The notes under the pieces were generated by a model. The model was not told the DNA's origin and ran no database searches. It was given only the letters and a program-made list of their open reading frames with translations. A DNA stretch of 64,000 nucleotides from Corallococcus soli (lineage in GTDB: Bacteria; Myxococcota; Myxococcia; Myxococcales; Myxococcaceae). Shown in pieces: positions 24,694 to 33,914 of this stretch. Both the position numbers and the translations under genes were made by a program. Position 1 is the first letter of the stretch. Each line of letters starts with the position of its first letter. The stretch spans positions 122,779-186,778 of the forward strand of contig NZ_JAAIYO010000015.1 of NCBI RefSeq assembly GCF_014930455.1, written 5' to 3'.

Positions 24694-26364
24694 ATGACGA
24701 AGAAGTCGGCTGCTTCCGACGTGAATCCGCCTGGCCTCTCCCGCCGTACCCTCCTTGGTGCCGCGGCGGCCGTGACGGGGGCGCTGGCCGCCCGGGATGC
24801 GCGCGCGGAAGCGCCGCCCGCCGCCTCCCCTGGCGCCGCCGCTGCCGGGGCCTTCGCGCTGGAGGAGGCGACGGTCGCGGAGCTGCGTGCGGGCCTGGAG
24901 TCTGGCAAGCACACCGCGCGGGGGCTGACGGAGGCCTACCTCGCCCGCATCCGCGCGCTCGACCGCACCGGGGACCTGCCGCTGTGCTCCGTCATCGAAA
25001 CCAACCCTGACGCGCTCGCGATGGCCGACGCGCTGGACGCCGAGCGCAAGGCGAAGGGTGCGCGCGGGCCGCTGCACGGCATCCCCGTGCTCATCAAGGA
25101 CAACATCGCCACGGCGGACCGGATGCAGACCACCGCGGGCTCGCTCGCGCTGGTGGGCGCCCTGCCCCCTCGCGACGCCTTCCTCGTGGAGCGGCTGCGC
25201 GCCGCTGGCGCCGTGCTCCTGGGCAAGACGAACCTCAGCGAGTGGGCCAACTTCCGCTCCACGCACTCCACCAGCGGCTGGAGCGCTCGCGGCGGCCTGT
25301 GTCGCAACCCCTACGCGCTGGACCGGACGCCTTCCGGTTCGAGCTCCGGCTCGGGCGCGGCCACGGCGGCCAACCTCTGCGCCGTGTCCGTGGGCACGGA
25401 GACGGACGGCTCCATCGTCTCGCCCGCGTCCGCCTGCTCGCTGGTGGGGCTGAAGCCCACGGTGGGGCTCGTCAGCCGCGCCGGCATCATCCCCATCTCC
25501 GCGACGCAGGACACCGCAGGCCCCATGACGCGCACCGTGGCGGACGCCGCGGTGCTGCTGGGCGTGCTCGCGGGCGAGGACCCACGCGACGCGGTCACCG
25601 CCACGGGCCGGGGCCGCGCCCACGCGGACTACACGAAGTTCCTCGACCCCAAGGGGCTCGCGGGCGCGCGCATCGGGGTGCCGCGCGAGCGCTTCTTCGG
25701 CTACCACCCGGCCACCGACGCGCTGGTGGAGCGCGCGCTCGAAGTGATGAAGGCGCAGGGCGCGGTGCTGGTGGATCCCGTATCCCTGCCCAACATCGAC
25801 AAGCTCGACGGGCCCGAGCTGGAGGTGATGCTCTACGAGTTCAAGGCCGGCCTCGAGGCCTGGCTCGCGCAGCTGGGTGAGGGCGCCCCGGCGCGCACGA
25901 TCGCGGACCTCATCGCCTTCAACGAGCAGCACCGCGAGCGCGAACTGCCCCACTTCGGCCAGGAGATCCTGCTCCAGGCACAGAAGAAGGGCCCGCTCAC
26001 CGACGCCACCTACCGCAAGGCGCTCGCGACGTGCCGCCGGTTCTCGCGCGGGGAGGGCCTGGACGCGGTGATGAACAAGCACAAGCTGGACGCGCTCGTG
26101 GCCCCGACCCAGGCGCCGCCCGGCCTCATCGACCTGGTGCTGGGCGACCACTGGCTGGGCAGCAGCTCCACGCCCGCCGCCGTGTCCGGCTACCCGACCC
26201 TCACGGTGCCCGCGGGATACGTGCGCGGGCTGCCGGTGGGGGTGTCCTTCATCGGCCGCGCCTGGAGCGAACCCGTGCTGCTCAAGCTCGCCTACGCCTA
26301 CGAGCAGGCCTCGCACGCGCGGCGCAAGCCCGGGTTCGCCCGGAGCGTGGACCTCTACTCGTAG
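24694..26364 (+). CDS. Tat-exported amidase-signature hydrolase
   Basis: A 556-aa amidase-signature enzyme. The N-terminus has a twin-arginine signal (SRRTLLGAAAAVTGALAARDARA), so it is exported folded. The catalytic Ser-cisSer-Lys set is readable: Lys in VLIKDNI, the Gly/Ser loop TPSGSSSGSGAA, and the nucleophile Ser in GTETDGSIVSPAS. It hydrolyses a C-N amide bond; candidates include amino-acid or peptide amides and N-acyl compounds. ATG 24694 is used because the Tat motif begins 16 codons later; the frame is open upstream without character. It is divergent from the GH114 gene, and its 3' end overlaps the convergent small lipoprotein gene by 10 bases. Confidence 0.9.
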   Translation: MTKKSAASDVNPPGLSRRTLLGAAAAVTGALAARDARAEAPPAASPGAAAAGAFALEEATVAELRAGLESGKHTARGLTEAYLARIRALDRTGDLPLCSVIETNPDALAMADALDAERKAKGARGPLHGIPVLIKDNIATADRMQTTAGSLALVGALPPRDAFLVERLRAAGAVLLGKTNLSEWANFRSTHSTSGWSARGGLCRNPYALDRTPSGSSSGSGAATAANLCAVSVGTETDGSIVSPASACSLVGLKPTVGLVSRAGIIPISATQDTAGPMTRTVADAAVLLGVLAGEDPRDAVTATGRGRAHADYTKFLDPKGLAGARIGVPRERFFGYHPATDALVERALEVMKAQGAVLVDPVSLPNIDKLDGPELEVMLYEFKAGLEAWLAQLGEGAPARTIADLIAFNEQHRERELPHFGQEILLQAQKKGPLTDATYRKALATCRRFSRGEGLDAVMNKHKLDALVAPTQAPPGLIDLVLGDHWLGSSSTPAAVSGYPTLTVPAGYVRGLPVGVSFIGRAWSEPVLLKLAYAYEQASHARRKPGFARSVDLYS

Positions 26365-26615
26365 GTCGGGCTGCAGCGGTTGTAGGCCCACACGCACTGG
26401 CGGAGCGGCGCCTGCCGGCACGTCTCAAAGGACCTGAACTGGGCGCAGTAGCACTCCCAGGTGTTGCCCGGGGTGCACGCGGGCGTCTGGCTCTGGGCCT
26501 CCGGCCCCATCTCTCCAGCCACGGGGGCCTGCTCCATGGGCACCTCCGCTTCGGTGGGCTGCCCCCCACACGCGCTCAGGGCCACCAGCGACATCATCAC
26601 GAAGAAACGACGCAT
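26355..26615 (-). CDS. Small Cys-rich lipoprotein
   Basis: An 86-aa exported protein. The signal peptide MRRFFVMMSLVALSAC has a good lipobox. An acidic linker follows (EAEVPMEQAPVAGEMGPEAQ), and then a compact C-terminal part with six cysteines in 40 residues (ACTPGNTWECYC, FETCRQ, RQCVWAYNRC), probably three disulfides. The family is not recognised. The last ten bases run into the 3' end of the convergent amidase gene. It is transcribed away from the next gene, with about 250 bases of probable promoter DNA between. Confidence 0.7.
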   Translation of the reverse strand: MRRFFVMMSLVALSACGGQPTEAEVPMEQAPVAGEMGPEAQSQTPACTPGNTWECYCAQFRSFETCRQAPLRQCVWAYNRCSPTYE

Positions 26616-26866
26616 GTCCGACTCCAGGGAAAGGCGAAACCGCCGCAGGATGCGGCGCCCCGACGCTGCGCCAGCACCTCCCGCGAAGTCCAGGGGTCCC
26701 TGACTTCCGGGCTGTCACCCACGGGTGGGGGCGCACCGCAGGAGTCCCCACACTCTCCGCGCGACGTCCCACCGCCAGGTGACGCCGCGTCAGGCGGAGT
26801 CAGTCCGGCACGGCGAGTGAACTCGAAGATCCTCTGCGGGCCATGGCGGGGCTACCATCCCGCCGC

Positions 26867-27574
26867 ATGAGCCCATTACCCCACCCTCGTCCCGGCATCG
26901 CATCCACCCTCGTCCTCCCCCTCGCGGTCATCGGTATCGCGCTCCTCTCGGGATGCGGTGTCTTCGATCAGGGCGCCTGCGTCCACGGCTCCGCCCTGTA
27001 CTTCTGCACCGATGACACCGCGGACGAGTGCCGCGACTTCTGGTGCGAGGACTGGGACTACTGCGGCTACTTCGAGGGCGACTCGTGCGAGGACGTCGGC
27101 TTTCCGGAGGGCACGGTCTCCCTGGATGCCTACTCAGAGCCGAGGACGCCCGAGTGGAGCTGGGGAACGCCTTCGGGCGGCTCGGGGCCGGGCGGCGGCG
27201 GCGGCAACGGCTCCGGCGGCAACGGCTCCGGCGCGTGCGCCTACTACGATCCGAACCTGAACCGCGTGCTCTGCGATCAGCGCTCGGGGGCCTCCAGCTG
27301 TTCGGGCAAGTGGATGGGCAGCGGCACCACCTGCTCCGGCCTCTCCTGCTCCAGCGGCACCGACCCCAACAGCTGCACCGTCCCGGGGGGTAGCTCGGGC
27401 GGCGGCTCCTGCACGCCCACGTACCAGGGGCCCACCGGCGATGCACAGGTCTACACGCAGTGCGCGTCCGTGTGGAACTACCGCTGCCAGATGAAGAACC
27501 ACAGCGCCGCGGATCAGAACTGCCTCGTCTACGACTCGCTCGAGGCGACGGTGTCGTGCCCGTATTGCCCGTGA
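26867..27574 (+). CDS. Cys-rich lipoprotein with Gly/Ser linker
   Basis: A 235-aa lipoprotein from ATG 26867 (ATG 26843 is also in frame). The signal ends in IALLSGC. Two Cys-rich globular parts are joined by a flexible linker of Gly, Ser and Asn at about residues 105-125. The first part has an acidic patch (CTDDTADECRDFWCEDWDYC). The second has evenly spaced cysteines (SSCSGKWMGSGTTCSGLSC). Nothing suggests an enzyme. It looks like a surface-exposed disulfide-stabilised protein of the kind abundant in myxobacteria. A strong hairpin follows it. Confidence 0.7.
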   Translation: MSPLPHPRPGIASTLVLPLAVIGIALLSGCGVFDQGACVHGSALYFCTDDTADECRDFWCEDWDYCGYFEGDSCEDVGFPEGTVSLDAYSEPRTPEWSWGTPSGGSGPGGGGGNGSGGNGSGACAYYDPNLNRVLCDQRSGASSCSGKWMGSGTTCSGLSCSSGTDPNSCTVPGGSSGGGSCTPTYQGPTGDAQVYTQCASVWNYRCQMKNHSAADQNCLVYDSLEATVSCPYCP

Positions 27575-27627
27575 GCCGAGGGCGCAGCACCCGCTCCGCC
27601 AGCCCTCCCATCCAACTCCCATCACTC

Positions 27628-27666
27628 CCACCTCCCGCGAGAGCGATTGAGGCCCGCGGGAGGTGG
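27628..27666. terminator. Strong 12-bp hairpin
   Basis: CCACCTCCCGCG and CGCGGGAGGTGG are a perfect 12-bp inverted repeat with a 15-base loop. It starts 53 bases after the stop of the preceding lipoprotein gene and ends 29 bases before the next start codon. Probably a terminator; a regulator site for the downstream operon is the alternative. Confidence 0.6.
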
Positions 27667-27695
27667 TCTACCCTCCAGCCTGAAAGTGGGGGGTC

Positions 27696-28055
27696 ATGCA
27701 ATCCATGCTCGGTTCGTGGCGGATGGCCACGGTGCTGTGTCTGACATTGGCGTCGGCCTGTGCCCACTACCGCGTCCAGGCGCCCGGCCATGCGGGTGCC
27801 CCGGCGACCGAGCCCGAGGGCGAGGTCCTCTGGTCGCTGGCCTGGGGGCTCGTCCAGGAGCAGCCCCGCGTCGACAACTGCCAGGGTCAGCCGCTCGCGG
27901 AGGTCAACCAGAGCACCAACCTGGGCTTCGCGCTCATCAGCGTCGTGACGCTGGGCATCGCGATGCCGCAGCGGGTGGAGTGGCGCTGCGCCAAGGCCCA
28001 ACCGTCTCCGGGTGAGCTGGGGGCCCTCGGCGCCACCCCGGGCGAGGTGAACTAG
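27696..28055 (+). CDS. Small Bor-like lipoprotein
   Basis: A 119-aa protein with signal and lipobox (TVLCLTLASAC). The core has one disulfide candidate (CQGQPLAEV and RVEWRCAK) around a hydrophobic stretch, GFALISVVTLGIAMPQRVEW. This layout resembles small Bor-type lipoproteins, which have a C-GQPL start and a membrane-like middle; the match is by eye only. The start is ATG 27696 after a run of G. The stop is two bases from the next ATG, so it is the first gene of an operon with the flavin oxidase and the barrel-like protein. Confidence 0.65.
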   Translation: MQSMLGSWRMATVLCLTLASACAHYRVQAPGHAGAPATEPEGEVLWSLAWGLVQEQPRVDNCQGQPLAEVNQSTNLGFALISVVTLGIAMPQRVEWRCAKAQPSPGELGALGATPGEVN

Positions 28056-28057
28056 CC

Positions 28058-29572
28058 ATGCCCCCCATCATCCATCCGAGCGATCAGAAGCAATGGCAGA
28101 ACTGGCATGAGACCTACAGCCAGAAGCTGGAGCTGCTGGTGGATGTGTGGAACGCCAACGCCTCCCAGTCCACGACGGAGGGCTATGCCGACACCACCCG
28201 GGGCCTGCAGGAGCTGATCGCCAAGGCCCTCTGGGAGGGCCAGGAGCTCCGCGCGCTGGGGGCCGGCTGGTCCTTCTCCCGCGCGCCCGCGACCAGCGGA
28301 ATCCTCGTCAACACCAAGCCGCTGAACTACGTCTTCCCTGCCCCTCGCACCCACCCGTCCTACGCGGGCTCGCGGGAGGACCTCCTCTTCGTCCAATGCG
28401 GCAACTCCGTCGCGGAGCTGAACCATTTCCTGAAGGCGAAGATGGGCAAGGCCCTGCCGACCTCGGGGGCCAGCAACGGGCAGACCATCGCTGGCGCCAT
28501 CGCGACGGGCACGCATGGGTCCACCCTGGACTTCGGCGCCATGCAGGACTTCGTGGCCGGCCTGCACCTGGTCGTCTCACCGGAGCGGCACATCTGGCTG
28601 GAGCGCGCCAGCAATCCCACCATCAACGATGACGTCCCCCAGAAGCTGGGCGCGGAGCTCATCCGGGATGACGCCCTGTTCAATGCAGCGCTCGTGAGCC
28701 TGGGCAGCTTCGGCATCGTGCATGGCGTCCTCCTGGTCGCCGAGGACCTCTACTACCTCCAGGCGTACCGCCACCGGATGCCTTTGACCGAGGGGCTCTG
28801 GCGCGCGATGGACCAGCTCGACTTCTCCGGTGTGCAACTCCCGGGCCCCGCCGGGCAGAGGCCCTATCACTTCCAGGTGGTCATCAATCCCAACGACCTG
28901 GAGGGCGGCGCCTACGTCACGGTGATGTACAAACACGCCCAGCCCCCTCCGGGCTCCAAGCCGCCCAGCCCTGGCAGCAAGCTGACGCAAGGCGACAGCG
29001 CCCTGGAGATCGTCGGCGTCCTGACCGACATGGTCTCGGACCTGACCATCCCCGTCATGTCGAAGCTCCTGGAGCGCTTCTACGGCGAGTTCTCGAACGT
29101 CGCGGGGACACCGGGCGAGCTGTTCACGGACACCACCACCCGGGGAAAGGCCCTGGGCAGCGCGCTGGGAATCCCGCTCGGCCAGGTGCGCAGGGCCGTG
29201 GAGACCGCCATGGCCATCAACCGGGAGTACGCCTTCCCCGGGCTGCTGGCGCTGCGCTACACCCTGCCCTCCAAGGCCACGCTGGCGTTCACCCACCACG
29301 CGCCCATGACGTGCGTGCTCGACATCGACGGGGCCGGGTCCGCGCGCACGAAGACGTTCTGCCAGAAGGTCTGGCAGCAGCTCACCGAGCGGCAGGTGCC
29401 CTACACCCTGCACTGGGGGAAGCTCAACGACCTCGACGGAGCCCGCGTGCGGAGCATGTATGGCCCGGAGCGCGTCGAGTCCTGGCGCAAGGCGCGAGCG
29501 GCCCTGCTCACCAGCCCCGAGCTGCGCGCGGCCTTCACCAATGACTACCTCCGCACCCTGGGCCTCGCGTGA
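28058..29572 (+). CDS. FAD-binding oxidoreductase, vanillyl-alcohol-oxidase superfamily
   Basis: A 504-aa enzyme related to alditol and sugar-lactone oxidases. The FAD-binding (PCMH) domain covers about residues 45-230. LRALGAGWSFSR is the first FAD loop, and SGASNGQTIAGAIATGTHGS is the family hallmark. The C-terminal cap ends in VPYTLHWGK and MYGPERVESW, as in D-arabinono-lactone oxidase relatives. In many members the first loop reads GSGHSF and its His is covalently bound to FAD; here that position is Trp, so the flavin is probably non-covalent. There is no signal peptide. The stop overlaps the next start codon. The substrate is likely a polyol or sugar acid but is not determined. Confidence 0.82.
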   Translation: MPPIIHPSDQKQWQNWHETYSQKLELLVDVWNANASQSTTEGYADTTRGLQELIAKALWEGQELRALGAGWSFSRAPATSGILVNTKPLNYVFPAPRTHPSYAGSREDLLFVQCGNSVAELNHFLKAKMGKALPTSGASNGQTIAGAIATGTHGSTLDFGAMQDFVAGLHLVVSPERHIWLERASNPTINDDVPQKLGAELIRDDALFNAALVSLGSFGIVHGVLLVAEDLYYLQAYRHRMPLTEGLWRAMDQLDFSGVQLPGPAGQRPYHFQVVINPNDLEGGAYVTVMYKHAQPPPGSKPPSPGSKLTQGDSALEIVGVLTDMVSDLTIPVMSKLLERFYGEFSNVAGTPGELFTDTTTRGKALGSALGIPLGQVRRAVETAMAINREYAFPGLLALRYTLPSKATLAFTHHAPMTCVLDIDGAGSARTKTFCQKVWQQLTERQVPYTLHWGKLNDLDGARVRSMYGPERVESWRKARAALLTSPELRAAFTNDYLRTLGLA

Positions 29573-30582
29573 GCGCAGGGGGCCTCCGGCGGGGGCTCGC
29601 GCTGCTCACCGGCGTGGGGATGTTGCTCGGCCCGGGGGCGGGGCTCGCGCAGGACAACGTCAACCTCTACCGCTTCGTGCTCGACGTGGACGTCCCGGAG
29701 TCCGCGGGCCTCGTGGCCCTGGATGAGACGCCCACGCTCGTGCTGCTCGGCGCGGCGCCCAAGCCCGTCATGGTCACGCTGCTGGCGTCGCGGACCCCGG
29801 AGCTGCTCCGCCCCGGCCTCGCCCTGGACGTCGCGCCCTACTTCCTCGTCGGGGGTGGCATCCGGAGCCTCTCCGGGTATCGCTCGAACTCGGTGGCCGG
29901 TCGACTCATGCGGGTGCTGACCAAGACGACGCTGTCGGTCGCGGTGGTCCCCGACGCAAGGAACCCGGACTCCTGGCGCGTGGGCTTCGGCCTCCGGACG
30001 ACGCTCCACGATCCCCATGACCCCGTGCTCAACTCGCCCCTGCCCGAACAGGTGGCGGGCGCGCTGGCGAGCCATGGCGTGGCCCCGCCGGGGGACGCGG
30101 AGGAGGACGTCCTGGAGCGAGGCGTGGATCTCTCCGCGCTCTTCGCCGAGGCCCTGCGGACGATGCGGGCCCGGGGCGACATCCGCATCTCCGCCGGCTG
30201 GGGCGTCTCCGCTCGTGTGGAGGGCGACGTGCTCTCCGCAGACGGCCTCACGGACACCCGGCACACGTTCTGGGTGAGCGGCCAGTCCGCGCTCGGCCCG
30301 CGCTTCGACGTGCTCGCGACGGTGCAGGGGCTGGACGTGTGGAGCTCCGAGCGGGCCCTGCGCTTCGGAGCGGGCGTGCAACGAAAGACAACCATCGCGG
30401 ACTTCCGCGCCGAGCTTGCCTTTGACGGCACCGACGAGCGCCTGCACCCCGCGGTGGCCGTGGACGTGAAGTTGCCGGGCTGCACGAGCCTCATCGCCGC
30501 GCTCACCACGGTGCCCGGCCCGGAGGCCCGCACGCTCCGAGCCCAGGTGCAGCTGCGCGGCTACCTCGCAGCGTGCCCGTAG
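29569..30582 (+). CDS. Exported beta-rich protein, possible outer-membrane barrel
   Basis: A 337-aa protein with a signal peptide (LLTGVGMLLGPGAGLAQ). The mature part shows repeated alternating strands such as VNLYRFVLDVDV, LSVAVVPDAR, SWRVGFGLRTTLHD and DIRISAGWGVSARVEGD, and ends in TLRAQVQLRGYLAAC. Alternating polar and hydrophobic residues with amphipathic strand ends suggest an outer-membrane barrel, but the C-terminus lacks the usual final aromatic. The start is GTG 29569, overlapping the oxidase stop by 4 bases (GTGA), so it is translated with that gene. The family is not recognised; it may help place or feed the oxidase at the envelope (inference). Confidence 0.65.
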   Translation: MSAGGLRRGLALLTGVGMLLGPGAGLAQDNVNLYRFVLDVDVPESAGLVALDETPTLVLLGAAPKPVMVTLLASRTPELLRPGLALDVAPYFLVGGGIRSLSGYRSNSVAGRLMRVLTKTTLSVAVVPDARNPDSWRVGFGLRTTLHDPHDPVLNSPLPEQVAGALASHGVAPPGDAEEDVLERGVDLSALFAEALRTMRARGDIRISAGWGVSARVEGDVLSADGLTDTRHTFWVSGQSALGPRFDVLATVQGLDVWSSERALRFGAGVQRKTTIADFRAELAFDGTDERLHPAVAVDVKLPGCTSLIAALTTVPGPEARTLRAQVQLRGYLAACP

Positions 30583-30731
30583 CGCCACCGCAGCGACGAA
30601 CGCCGCGCATTCCATCCCAGGAGAATCCTCCACGGCGCAAGGCTGGAAGTGTCCGTCCTCCTTGAAATGCTCGACTCCAAAACCGGCGGTGTGAGATTCC
30701 ACCGCCTGTCTTCATCACAAGGGAGTCCGAC

Positions 30732-32936
30732 GTGCTGAGCCGTTCATCAATCTGGATGACAACGTTGCTACTGGGTTTCATGGGTGCGCAGTTGGGCTGT
30801 GGCGCCGGGGAGCCTTCCGCTCCGGGAGCACCGCGCACCGAACAGGTCGCGCAGCCGCTGCTGCCGGGTGAGCGCTCCCTCTTCAGCGCCTCCGCGGTGC
30901 CGGACGTGGCGGCCGCGAATGACAGCGCCGCGGTGGAGCTGGGGATGCGCTTCCGCAGCGACGCGCCCGGGCAGATCAAGGGCGTGCGCTTCTACAAGGG
31001 CGCGGGCAACACGGGCACGCACACCGGCAGCCTGTGGTCCGCGTCCGGAACGCTGCTGGCCACCGCGACATTCCAGGGTGAGACGGCGTCCGGCTGGCAG
31101 GAGGTCCGCTTCACCACGCCGGTCAACATCACGGCGGACACGAACTACGTCGTGTCGTACCACGCGCCCGCGGGACACTACGCGGCGACGAGCAACGGCT
31201 TCGCCTCCGCGCTGGCGGCGCCGCCCCTGCACGCGCCCGCGAGCGGGACGGGGGCCGGCAACGGCCTCTATCGCTACGGCGCCAGCGGCTTCCCCACCGA
31301 CACCTTCCAGGCCACCAACTACTGGGTGGACGTGGCCTTCCAGCCCAACGACACCACGCCCCCGACGGCGCCCACCAACGTCACGGCGACGCCCAACTCG
31401 TCCACTGCCATTGACCTGACCTGGTACGCCTCCGTGGACGGCAATGGCGAGATGCAGGGCAACGCGCGTGCGCACCTGGTGTACCGGGGCAGCCAGCTCA
31501 TCGCGGAGCTGCCCGGCACCACCACGAGCTACCGCGACACGGGCCTGACGCCCGCCACCGCGTATTCGTACACCGTGCGCGGCCGTGACGCCGCCGGCAA
31601 CGTGGGCCCCGCGTCCGCCACCGTCACCGCCACCACGCTCGCGAGCAGCACCTGCAACCCGTGCAGCTTCTGGAACGTGGTGACGGGCGACCCGCATGCC
31701 ATCAACGGGGACTCCACGCCGGCCGAGGTGGGACTGAAGTTCCACACGGACGTCGCGGGCACCGTGACGAAGATCCGCTACTACAAGAGTGGCATGGCCA
31801 CCCCTCCGGTCGTGGGCCACCTGTGGAGCGCCACCGGCACCCTGCTGGGCACCACCGCGCAGGCGCCCGTGGAGAGCGGCTTCGGCTGGCGCGAGCTGGC
31901 GTTCCCGACGCCGGTGAGCCTGGCCGCGAATACGACCTACGTCGTGTCGTACTTCGCGCCGGGGGGCTACTACGCCATCACGAGCTCCTACTTCAGCAAC
32001 GCGGGCGTGGACATGCCGCCCCTGCACGCGCCGTCCGCGGCCGCGGCGGGCGGCAACGGGGTGCGCCACCTCAATGGCAGCGGCTTCCCCACGGACGCGT
32101 ACTACAACGCCAACTTCTGGGTGGACGTCGCCTTCGTGCCCACCACGGGCAATGCGTCCCCGGTCGACGTGTCCGTGCAGCACTCCTTCCCCGCCGGGTC
32201 GGGAGTCCGGGGCCAGGCTCTCCACTATGACATCACGCTGACGAACCACGGCACGAGGGCGGCCACCAACCTCACGCTCGACGTCCCTGTCCCCACCGGA
32301 CTCGCGCCCCTCGCCTTCATCCCGTCCGCGTCGGTGGGCTCGTGCGGCTACTTCACGCAGGACAACATGCACTGCGACATCACGGACCTGCCCGCCGGTC
32401 AGTCCGCCGTCGTTCGCATGACGCTGGTGCCCTCGCTGGCCGGGACGTTCCAGTTCCAGGCGACCGTCACCGCGTCCGAGACGGACAACGTTCCGGGCAA
32501 CAACACCAGCACCCTGACGATCCCCGTGGGCGCAGCGACGAACGTGGTCACCTTCGATGCCTTCGACGGCGCGGACGCGCCCATCACCGGCATCCACGGC
32601 CCCTTCTACTTCGTGCACAACAAGTGGTACCTCGGGTCGCCCTGGGGCGGGTTCACCACGCAGAGCGTCTCGTTCAACGGCGGGGGCGTGAACCAGGGGG
32701 AGCTCAGCATCTATGGGCAGCGGACCGTCGTCGGCCTCGACGCCTTCACCTGGGACGCGGGCGCGACGCTCACCGTGAGCTGCTTCAACCAGCCCACGCG
32801 CACCTTCCCCCTGACGCAAGGACAGGTGACCCATGTCGTGACGAACTGGCAGGGCACCTGCTCGTCCGTCACCCTGGCGACGTCGAACGGCTGGGACACG
32901 AACTTCGACAACATCGAGCTGTCGCCGCTGCCTTGA
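30732..32936 (+). CDS. Lipoprotein with two DUF4082 domains, FN3 and CARDB/DUF11-like domain
   Basis: A 734-aa surface lipoprotein (lipobox MGAQLGC). Domain order: DUF4082 at about 45-200 (GMRFRSDAPGQIKGVRFYKG, GSLWSASGTLLA), an FN3-like domain at about 215-300 (PPTAPTNVTATP, DAAGNVGPASATVTA), a second DUF4082 at about 315-465 (GLKFHTDVAGTVTKIRYYK), a DUF11/CARDB-like domain at about 475-600 (DVSVQHSFPAGSG), and a C-terminal all-beta domain of about 130 residues. These are adhesive or carbohydrate-binding building blocks, with no catalytic site visible. It is probably a surface adhesin or matrix protein. The start is GTG 30732, preceded by GGGAG. Two inverted repeats follow it. Confidence 0.82.
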   Translation: MLSRSSIWMTTLLLGFMGAQLGCGAGEPSAPGAPRTEQVAQPLLPGERSLFSASAVPDVAAANDSAAVELGMRFRSDAPGQIKGVRFYKGAGNTGTHTGSLWSASGTLLATATFQGETASGWQEVRFTTPVNITADTNYVVSYHAPAGHYAATSNGFASALAAPPLHAPASGTGAGNGLYRYGASGFPTDTFQATNYWVDVAFQPNDTTPPTAPTNVTATPNSSTAIDLTWYASVDGNGEMQGNARAHLVYRGSQLIAELPGTTTSYRDTGLTPATAYSYTVRGRDAAGNVGPASATVTATTLASSTCNPCSFWNVVTGDPHAINGDSTPAEVGLKFHTDVAGTVTKIRYYKSGMATPPVVGHLWSATGTLLGTTAQAPVESGFGWRELAFPTPVSLAANTTYVVSYFAPGGYYAITSSYFSNAGVDMPPLHAPSAAAAGGNGVRHLNGSGFPTDAYYNANFWVDVAFVPTTGNASPVDVSVQHSFPAGSGVRGQALHYDITLTNHGTRAATNLTLDVPVPTGLAPLAFIPSASVGSCGYFTQDNMHCDITDLPAGQSAVVRMTLVPSLAGTFQFQATVTASETDNVPGNNTSTLTIPVGAATNVVTFDAFDGADAPITGIHGPFYFVHNKWYLGSPWGGFTTQSVSFNGGGVNQGELSIYGQRTVVGLDAFTWDAGATLTVSCFNQPTRTFPLTQGQVTHVVTNWQGTCSSVTLATSNGWDTNFDNIELSPLP

Positions 32937-32997
32937 GTCGCTGACGGTGCGGTGAGGTTGCAGGACCGGCCGAAGTGAAGCGCGCGGCCTCGTGGCG

Positions 32998-33030
32998 GAT
33001 CACGTCACAGCGAGCGCCCCCTTCGTGATC
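32998..33030. repeat. Inverted repeat downstream of the DUF4082 gene
   Basis: GATCACG and CGTGATC are perfect 7-bp arms 19 bases apart. It is the first of two inverted repeats in the 331-base gap between the genes ending at 32936 and starting at about 33268. The rest of that gap holds no supported gene. Confidence 0.45.
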
Positions 33031-33043
33031 GGAATGGCTACAC

Positions 33044-33078
33044 CCCGGCCCCGCACGCTCCCACGTGCGGTGGCCGGG
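33044..33078. terminator. Long two-part hairpin
   Basis: CCCGGCC-CCGCACG pairs with CGTGCGG-T-GGCCGGG around the loop CTCCCA, giving 14 base pairs with one bulged T. It sits about 110 bases after the DUF4082 gene and before the lipoprotein/SMI1 pair. A terminator is the simplest reading. Confidence 0.6.
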
Positions 33079-33267
33079 TGAGGTGTTGTCATTGCCTCTC
33101 ATTGGCCCAATCCAGCAACTTCGAGGGGGCCGTGGGGTGGTCGCGGGATGCCATCTTCGAGGAGTTCGACGGCCTGACGCTGGCGGCCCGTGACCGCGAA
33201 CAGGTCATCCATCCCCATCGACAGCGCTTAACTTGTAGCTTTGGCCGTGCTGTCATGGGTGCCCGTG

Positions 33268-33906
33268 ACAGCCATACACCCTCACCTGCGCGCCGCGAGC
33301 GCCGCCTCCGTCCTCGCCCTCCTGGGCTGCGGCTCCGCTACCGTCGGCGCCGTCGGCCCCCCCGCGTCCGCGAAGTGGGTGAGCCCGTTCGTCTCCACCC
33401 CTGACGGCGGACAGCTGCAGACGACCCTCTACTACGGGCCCTGGCAGTGCAGCGCCGCGTTCATGGCCCGCTGCGAGTCGAAGTGCGCAGCCCAGGGCCA
33501 TGCGCTCATGGGCTGCATGTGGCTCGCCGACATCAAGGGCGACTGGAAGGGACGCTTCATGCTGCTCCCCGCGGAGGCCGGCGGGCGGCTCGCCATCACC
33601 CACTGCTGCTGCGACTACCCGAAGGTGGCGAACGGCCGCCAACTCCGGGAGAAGTGGAAGAATGCCCGCGAGGGTTTTCGCCGCCAGTGGGGCTCCGAAT
33701 TCGGAGCGTGGCCGTCAACGAATGGGGTGAATTGGCAGGGCCACCACATATTCGACCTGGCACATGGAGGCCCGCCGGTGGCGCCCGACAACGTGCTCCC
33801 GGTGCCGCAGGGCGTGCATCAGGTTTTCAACGACGAGTACCCCCCCTGCTACGCCCCGGGCGGGAAGTGGCTGACGCCAGGGCCCGCGCGCCCCTACGTG
33901 GATTGA
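33268..33906 (+). CDS. Cys-rich lipoprotein with HNH-like C-terminal domain (candidate toxin)
   Basis: A protein of about 212 aa. The signal ends in ASVLALLGC, a lipobox. A Cys-rich middle (CSAAFMARCESKC, MGCMWLADIKGDWKGR, HCCCDYP) leads to a C-terminal domain reading WQGHHIFDLAHGGPP, then PDNVLPVP, then VHQVFND. The His-His, Asn and distal His spacing is that of HNH/GHH-type nucleases used in polymorphic toxins. The next gene, 8 bases later, is an SMI1/KNR4 protein, a common immunity family. Myxobacteria deliver lipoprotein toxins to kin by outer-membrane exchange (SitA/SitI), and this pair has that layout. Toxin status is inferred. The start is unclear: GTG 33268, GTG 33262 and TTG 33241 are all in frame. 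Confidence 0.7.
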   Translation, partial: TAIHPHLRAASAASVLALLGCGSATVGAVGPPASAKWVSPFVSTPDGGQLQTTLYYGPWQCSAAFMARCESKCAAQGHALMGCMWLADIKGDWKGRFMLLPAEAGGRLAITHCCCDYPKVANGRQLREKWKNAREGFRRQWGSEFGAWPSTNGVNWQGHHIFDLAHGGPPVAPDNVLPVPQGVHQVFNDEYPPCYAPGGKWLTPGPARPYVD

Positions 33907-33914
33907 GGGCCACC

